Part shown: positions 40,308 through 44,002 of the stretch, in pieces
How positions within the stretch are numbered: the stretch's first letter is position 1
Layout of the letters: every line of letters starts with the position of its first letter
NCBI GenBank assembly: GCA_021840555.1
Contig: JAKBXW010000005.1
Location: forward strand, 1-44,002
Direction: 5' to 3'
Length of the DNA: 44,002 nucleotides
Source: Nitrospirota bacterium
GTDB taxonomy: Bacteria; Nitrospirota; Leptospirillia; Leptospirillales; Leptospirillaceae
Notes under the pieces: model-generated
The model's input: the letters and a program-made list of their open reading frames with translations, nothing else
Told to the model about the DNA's origin: nothing
The model's database searches: none
Program-made: the position numbers and the translations under genes

Positions 40308-41711
40308 CTATTCCTCTTTTTTGCCGCGTGGCTTCAAAAGGAACGGGACCCCGGTGAAGGCATATTTTTCCCGGATCTTCCGGGTCAGAAACTGGAGATA
40401 GGTGGGGGTCAACCCGTCCGGCCGGTTCGAGAAGAGATGGATGACGGTCGGTGCGATCTGGACCTGGGTGGCGTAGTAGACCCTGACGGGACCAGTCTTG
40501 AGGCGGGGAGGGGGGGTGTGGCCCATGACGGGGAGAATGGCCCGGTTGAGTTCGCTGGTTCCGACACGCCGGTAATACCAGGACCGGACTGTCTCGATAT
40601 GCCGGAAGATCTGGGAGATGTTCCGGCCGGTCATCCCCGAGATGTTCAGAACAGGGGCAAAGGCAAGAAAAGGGTATCGCTCGGCGAGAAGGGAAAGGTC
40701 GGGAGTCTCTCCCCTGGCCACGGCGTCCCACTTGTTGAAGGCGATGATGAGACCCCGGCGGGTGTCGATGACCTGGCGAATGATCCGGAGATCTCCGTCG
40801 GTGAGGCCGTCCGGAGTCGATACGAGAACGATCGCGATCTCGGCGTTCAAAAGGGCCCTTTCTGTGCGGATGATCCCGTAGAGTTCGGATGCCTCGGCGA
40901 GCTTGCCCCTTTTCCGGATCCCGGCGGTGTCCACAAAACGGTAGGGCTTGTTGCGCCAGGTGACAAGGGTGTCGATGGCGTCGCGGGTCGTTCCGGGGAG
41001 AGGGCTGGTGACAAGACGCTCTTCCCCCAGGAGATGGTTGATCAGTGTCGATTTTCCAACATTGGGCCGGCCGATTACGGCGACCCGGGCCGGTTCATCG
41101 AGCCGCTTCCGGATTCTCTCGCGGATCTCTTCCTCCGATTCGCCCGTGAGGACCAGGCGGTCGGGGTCGGTTTCCACATCCGTCGAACGGGGAAGAAGGG
41201 ATGAAAGGGGGGCGAGAAGCTCTTCCATGCCCAGTCCGTGCAGGGCGGAGATCGGCTGGAGAGGTTCGACGCCGTATTTGTAAAAGTCGGCCAGAAGAAC
41301 GGATTCGCGGGTCGGGGAATCGCTTTTGTTGACGGCGAAGACGGCGGGTTTTCCCGAGGCGCGGATCCGGTCCACCACATCCCGGTCCATGGGGTTATAG
41401 CCCTCTCGGGCGTCGAAAACATAGATCAGCGCATCGGCTTCCTCGAGAGCGAAGAGGGCCTGCTTCCGGATCGCTTCCCCCAGAGGGTGGTCGTCCCCGA
41501 AGAGAATGCCCCCCGTATCGACGAGCCGATAGGTCCAGGGCCCCCGGGTGACGGTGGCGTAGTGGCGGTCCCGGGTTACACCTGGCTGGTCTTCCACGAT
41601 GGCCCGGTTCTCTCCCAGAAGGCGGTTGAACAGGGTCGACTTTCCGACGTTCGGACGGCCGAGAATGGCCACGAGAGGCAGGGAGTCCGCCGCCCTGGGA
41701 GAATCAGGCAT
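40308..41711 (-). CDS. der: Ribosome biogenesis GTPase Der
   Basis: Essential GTPase of 467 residues for 50S assembly. It has two tandem G domains, each with the P-loop GRPNVGKST (first at 18-26), and a C-terminal KH-like domain (GHTPPPRLKTGPVRVYYATQ). Second-domain motifs NKWD and TAGIRKRGKL are intact. Start ATG 41711 is preferred over GTG 41723 because GGAG lies seven bases before it. It is the second minus-strand gene after the 61-residue membrane protein. Confidence 0.95.
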   Translation of the reverse strand: MPDSPRAADSLPLVAILGRPNVGKSTLFNRLLGENRAIVEDQPGVTRDRHYATVTRGPWTYRLVDTGGILFGDDHPLGEAIRKQALFALEEADALIYVFDAREGYNPMDRDVVDRIRASGKPAVFAVNKSDSPTRESVLLADFYKYGVEPLQPISALHGLGMEELLAPLSSLLPRSTDVETDPDRLVLTGESEEEIRERIRKRLDEPARVAVIGRPNVGKSTLINHLLGEERLVTSPLPGTTRDAIDTLVTWRNKPYRFVDTAGIRKRGKLAEASELYGIIRTERALLNAEIAIVLVSTPDGLTDGDLRIIRQVIDTRRGLIIAFNKWDAVARGETPDLSLLAERYPFLAFAPVLNISGMTGRNISQIFRHIETVRSWYYRRVGTSELNRAILPVMGHTPPPRLKTGPVRVYYATQVQIAPTVIHLFSNRPDGLTPTYLQFLTRKIREKYAFTGVPFLLKPRGKKEE

Positions 41712-41771
41712 CTTGTGCTCCACAAGAAGGATGACAAATCGGCAAGGATGTCGGAAAAAAGGACAGGACTG

Positions 41772-41957
41772 TCAATCCCGGTCGAAGAATTTCGGCTTTT
41801 CCGTGTACTCGGGAGGCGGGGTTTTGCGAATGAAGCGGTTATAGACCCATTGCGCAAAAATGGTCAGAAGTCCCCCGACAAAGAGAAAGGCGAAGCCGGC
41901 CATGAGGATCTGGCCCATATGGTTGACCATGGGGTACTGCGGATGTCCCTGGGACAT
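41772..41957 (-). CDS. Small single-span membrane protein, unknown
   Basis: Protein of 61 residues from ATG 41957, with GGAGGGAAC upstream. One membrane segment (ILMAGFAFLFVGGLLTIFAQ) sits between a short polar N-terminus and a charged tail (RKTPPPEYTEKPKFFDRD). The size and layout resemble small subunits of respiratory complexes, but no family is recognised. It diverges from ndh and precedes der by 60 bases. Confidence 0.65.
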   Translation of the reverse strand: MSQGHPQYPMVNHMGQILMAGFAFLFVGGLLTIFAQWVYNRFIRKTPPPEYTEKPKFFDRD

Positions 41958-41980
41958 GAAGTTCCCTCCTCGAAAGAACA

Positions 41981-42010
41981 ATCCTATCATGCTCCTCCCT
42001 TCTTTCGCAA
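41981..42010 (-). promoter_or_regulatory. Predicted promoter of the 61-residue membrane protein and der
   Basis: On the minus strand TTGCGA (42005-42010) and TAGGAT (41981-41986) are 18 bases apart. The leader would be about 17 bases. Confidence 0.45.
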
Positions 42011-42159
42011 TTGAATTTCGGGAAGAAGAAGGCAGTTTTTGCGACGGAGACAGGAAAAGAGGCTTTCGAAATGGAAAAAGACTTCGTTTGATGCCGGACC
42101 TTCGGATGTCCGGTTCCGGGGGGCTTGATGATCTTCGGTGTTTCAACCCTTTGGAATTT

Positions 42160-42189
42160 TTGATCCGGCCGGATCTTCCGGGGTAGAAT
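42160..42189 (+). promoter_or_regulatory. Predicted ndh promoter overlapped by a palindrome
   Basis: TTGATC (42160-42165) and TAGAAT (42184-42189) are 18 bases apart. The perfect palindrome GATCCGGCCGGATC (42162-42175) overlaps the -35 and spacer, where a repressor would block RNA polymerase. It shares its ten-base core TCCGGCCGGA with the palindrome upstream of ppsA. Confidence 0.5.
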
Positions 42190-42244
42190 CAAAAAAGGCG
42201 GTTTTTCTGAGGCCGCAGGAGATGGGAAAAGGGAGGGAAAAACG

Positions 42245-43576
42245 ATGGCAGGGGAAGCGGGTGACACGGAAAAGCCGCATCGTGTCCTGATTCTGGGAGC
42301 CGGGTTCGGCGGGCTTTACACTGCGGTTTATCTGTCCAGGTTTCTGGGAAAGAATCGCCCCGACGTCTGGGTGACGGTCGTGGATCGCAGGAATTACTTT
42401 CTCTTCACGCCCATGCTGCACAGCGTGGCGACCGGGGCGCTCGAGCCTCGCTACGTTGCCCATTCCATCCGAAAGATCTTCCGGAAGACCAGAGTTCACG
42501 CCCATGTCGGGAAGATCGAAGGGATCGACCTCGAAAACCGACAGGTGCGCACCACCCATCGCGCCCTCCCCTATGACGATCTGGTGATTGCCCTGGGTTC
42601 GGAGACAAACTTCTTCGGAAACCAGGAACTCGAGCGGCGGGCCTTCACCCTCAAGAACCTCGAGGACGCCGCCCGTATCAACAACCACATCATCCAGCAG
42701 TTCGAGCGGGCCTACTGGGAGGAGAACCCCGAGGTCAAGCGCGGTCTTCTGACCTTTGTGGTGGTGGGGGCCGGTCCGACCGGGGTCGAGCTGGCCGGCG
42801 AGATTTATGAGTACGCCCACCGGGAGCTCTTGCGGGATTTCGGGCGAAGGATCACCGCCGACGAGATTCGTGTTGTCCTTGTCGAGGCGACCGGCCGCAT
42901 CCTGCCGTCCCTTCCGGAGAAGCTCTCCCAGGAAGCCATACGACGCCTCGAGTCGATCGGGATCGAGATGATGCTGGGGACCCGGCTCGAGTCCTGGGAC
43001 GGAACCACGGTCCGGCTGACGTCGGGAGCGAATTTTCTTGCATCCACCCTTGTCTGGTCGGCCGGCGTGAAGACCAATCCCCTGGTCCGGGAACTCCCGC
43101 TCGACAAGGATCCTTCGGGCCGGATCATCGTCCGCTCGACGCTTGAGGCCAGGACGATGGACCATGTCTGGATCCTGGGCGACAACGCCCACGCCATCGA
43201 TCCTTTTGTGCAGAAGCCCTATCCTCCCACCGCGCAGACTGCCGTCCGGCAGGCCCGTGTGGTGGCCCACAACATCGCGGCCCGCCTCCTCAAAAAACCA
43301 GAAATCACCTTCGCCCATCGCCATGTGGGGGGCTTCGTCTCGATCGGGGACAACTACGCGCTTCTGTCGGCCAAGCAGTTCACTCTGACCGGGATCCTGG
43401 GATGGTTTTTGTGGAATCTGGTCTACATCAACAAGCTCCCGATCATCCGCTACCGTCTTTTCTCCACCTTCGGTCTCTTTCTCAAGGTCTTTTTCGAAAG
43501 GGCGACCACCGAGGTGAATCTGTGTTCCGGAGAGCCGGAAAGCCTAGTCCGGGAGATCGGACGAAAAGCGGGTTGA
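42245..43576 (+). CDS. ndh: Type II NADH dehydrogenase (NDH-2)
   Basis: Flavoprotein of 443 residues that oxidises NADH and passes electrons to quinone without pumping protons. The FAD-binding Rossmann motif is VLILGAGFGGLYTA near the N-terminus, and the NAD-binding motif is VVVGAGPTGVELAGEIYEYA. FVQKPYPPTAQTAVRQARVV is the NDH-2 quinone/FAD region. A C-terminal hydrophobic and amphipathic stretch (GILGWFLWNLVYINKLPIIR) would attach it to the membrane. A sulfide:quinone reductase is less likely because the catalytic Cys pair is missing. Confidence 0.9.
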   Translation: MAGEAGDTEKPHRVLILGAGFGGLYTAVYLSRFLGKNRPDVWVTVVDRRNYFLFTPMLHSVATGALEPRYVAHSIRKIFRKTRVHAHVGKIEGIDLENRQVRTTHRALPYDDLVIALGSETNFFGNQELERRAFTLKNLEDAARINNHIIQQFERAYWEENPEVKRGLLTFVVVGAGPTGVELAGEIYEYAHRELLRDFGRRITADEIRVVLVEATGRILPSLPEKLSQEAIRRLESIGIEMMLGTRLESWDGTTVRLTSGANFLASTLVWSAGVKTNPLVRELPLDKDPSGRIIVRSTLEARTMDHVWILGDNAHAIDPFVQKPYPPTAQTAVRQARVVAHNIAARLLKKPEITFAHRHVGGFVSIGDNYALLSAKQFTLTGILGWFLWNLVYINKLPIIRYRLFSTFGLFLKVFFERATTEVNLCSGEPESLVREIGRKAG

Positions 43577-43611
43577 CCCGACCGGGGCGGGATCTTTGCG
43601 ACCAGGCGGAA

Positions 43612-43646
43612 GGGCCGGCCGGAGAATGTTCCGGTCGGCCCTTTTT
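43612..43646 (+). terminator. Intrinsic terminator after ndh
   Basis: A 12-pair stem, GGGCCGGCCGGA (43612-43623) with TCCGGTCGGCCC (43630-43641) and one G-T pair, has a six-base loop and is followed by TTTTT. It is 36 bases after the ndh stop. Confidence 0.85.
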
Positions 43647-43666
43647 GTGCTTGGCCCGGTTTGCCT

Positions 43667-44002
43667 TCAGTTGGTGACGGAAAGGGTGTAGTTGAGGGTT
43701 GTAGTATTTCTTAATTTGTCATAACCATTTATGGTGATAGCGATCGGATTTGCAGTACATCCGTTGGGAGGAACGCTGAAGGTAAAGCTAAAGTTTCCTA
43801 TAGTACTATTAACAGCAGTGTAAGTTACACCAATGTTAAGAGTTGTGGGTGATGTTTCTGTTGCTTTAACTCCTTCAGGCCCCGACAAGGTATCGGTCAG
43901 GGTTCCGGTGACGGTGACGAGCAGGGTGGAGCCGGTACAGCCGGGGGCGTAGACCGAACCGTTGGCGGGAGAGAGATTGGAGAGAACCGGCGGGGTGTTG
44001 TC
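43667..44002 (-). CDS. C-terminal part of an exported repeat protein (5' end outside window)
   Basis: An open frame runs from the window edge to TGA at 43667, giving 111 residues. Its composition (Thr, Ser, Val, Asn and few charged residues) and lines such as GSTLLVTVTGTLTDTLSGPE and NFSFTFSVPPNGC suggest Ig-like beta-sandwich repeats of a surface or exported protein. Two Cys are visible. The part from 43690 to 43880 is much more AT-rich than the rest of the gene and the window. No start or signal can be seen. Confidence 0.6.
   Translation of the reverse strand, partial: DNTPPVLSNLSPANGSVYAPGCTGSTLLVTVTGTLTDTLSGPEGVKATETSPTTLNIGVTYTAVNSTIGNFSFTFSVPPNGCTANPIAITINGYDKLRNTTTLNYTLSVTN

Noticed and set aside
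40116-41204. 362-residue plus-strand frame opposite der
   Set aside because: Complement of der and of the His/Pro-rich gene start; composition is that of a shadow frame.
1-44002. CRISPR arrays, rRNA genes, prophage genes and toxin-antitoxin pairs
   Set aside because: No regularly spaced repeats, rRNA segments, phage structural genes or paired small toxin/antitoxin frames were seen on reading both strands.

Overview
The window looks like a chromosomal segment of a Gram-negative, moderately GC-rich bacterium. The gene set, the many outer-membrane lipoproteins and the general protein character remind me most of Leptospirillum (Nitrospirota, acidophilic iron oxidisers). That assignment is an impression from the proteins and could not be checked here. 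Coding density is high. Most genes are housekeeping genes packed into overlapping (ATGA/GTGA) operons, interspersed with envelope genes of unclear function.

Layout. (1) 1-98: the right end of an IS200/IS605-type element with the last codons of a TnpB-like protein. (2) 0.2-3.2 kb: a YCF48-like beta-propeller lipoprotein and an APC permease carrying a UspA-like tail. A Fur-family regulator runs against them, with its own promoter and two dyads in its leader. (3) 4.1-11.8 kb: the conserved block rplU-rpmA-obgE-proB-proA-nadD, a terminator, then rsfS, a fused LapA-LapB protein, comF and a small membrane protein. (4) 11.8-13.8 kb, minus strand: two lipoproteins and a LysR regulator. (5) 14-22.5 kb: a Bax-inhibitor-1 protein, ilvE, polA, a membrane TPR protein, a small membrane protein, coaE, galU, thiL and a DUF2062 protein. 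(6) 22.5-24.4 kb, minus strand: an OmpA-like lipoprotein, Pal and a Lys/Ala-rich exported protein. (7) 24.8-30.3 kb: rnr, then a divergent lipoprotein cluster (a DUF4398-like lipoprotein against a 393-residue lipoprotein, a small membrane protein and an Slp-like lipoprotein), a HAD phosphatase and tRNA-Glu(CUC). (8) 30.7-36.2 kb: a lipoprotein, an RND permease followed by its lipoprotein membrane-fusion partner, and a membrane protein. (9) 36.4-43.6 kb: PEP synthase, a possible outer-membrane barrel protein, a His/Pro-rich exported protein, der, a 61-residue membrane protein and a type II NADH dehydrogenase. (10) 43.7-44.0 kb: the C-terminal part of an exported repeat protein running off the window.

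The genes fall into three themes. One is ribosome assembly and translation (rplU, rpmA, obgE, rsfS, der, rnr, tRNA-Glu). Another is central metabolism (proline, NAD, CoA, thiamine, UDP-glucose, branched-chain amino acids, PEP synthesis, NADH oxidation). The third is envelope building and stress: ten predicted lipoproteins, LapAB, Pal, RND efflux and Slp. No CRISPR array, rRNA, phage or complete mobile element was seen.

The observations most worth a second look are the LapA-LapB fusion, the IS605 right end with a possible omega-RNA guide, and the undescribed lipoprotein cassette at 27.1-29.6 kb. Two further ones are a TCCGGCCGGA palindrome shared by the ppsA and ndh upstream regions, and the unusual relay residues of the RND pump.
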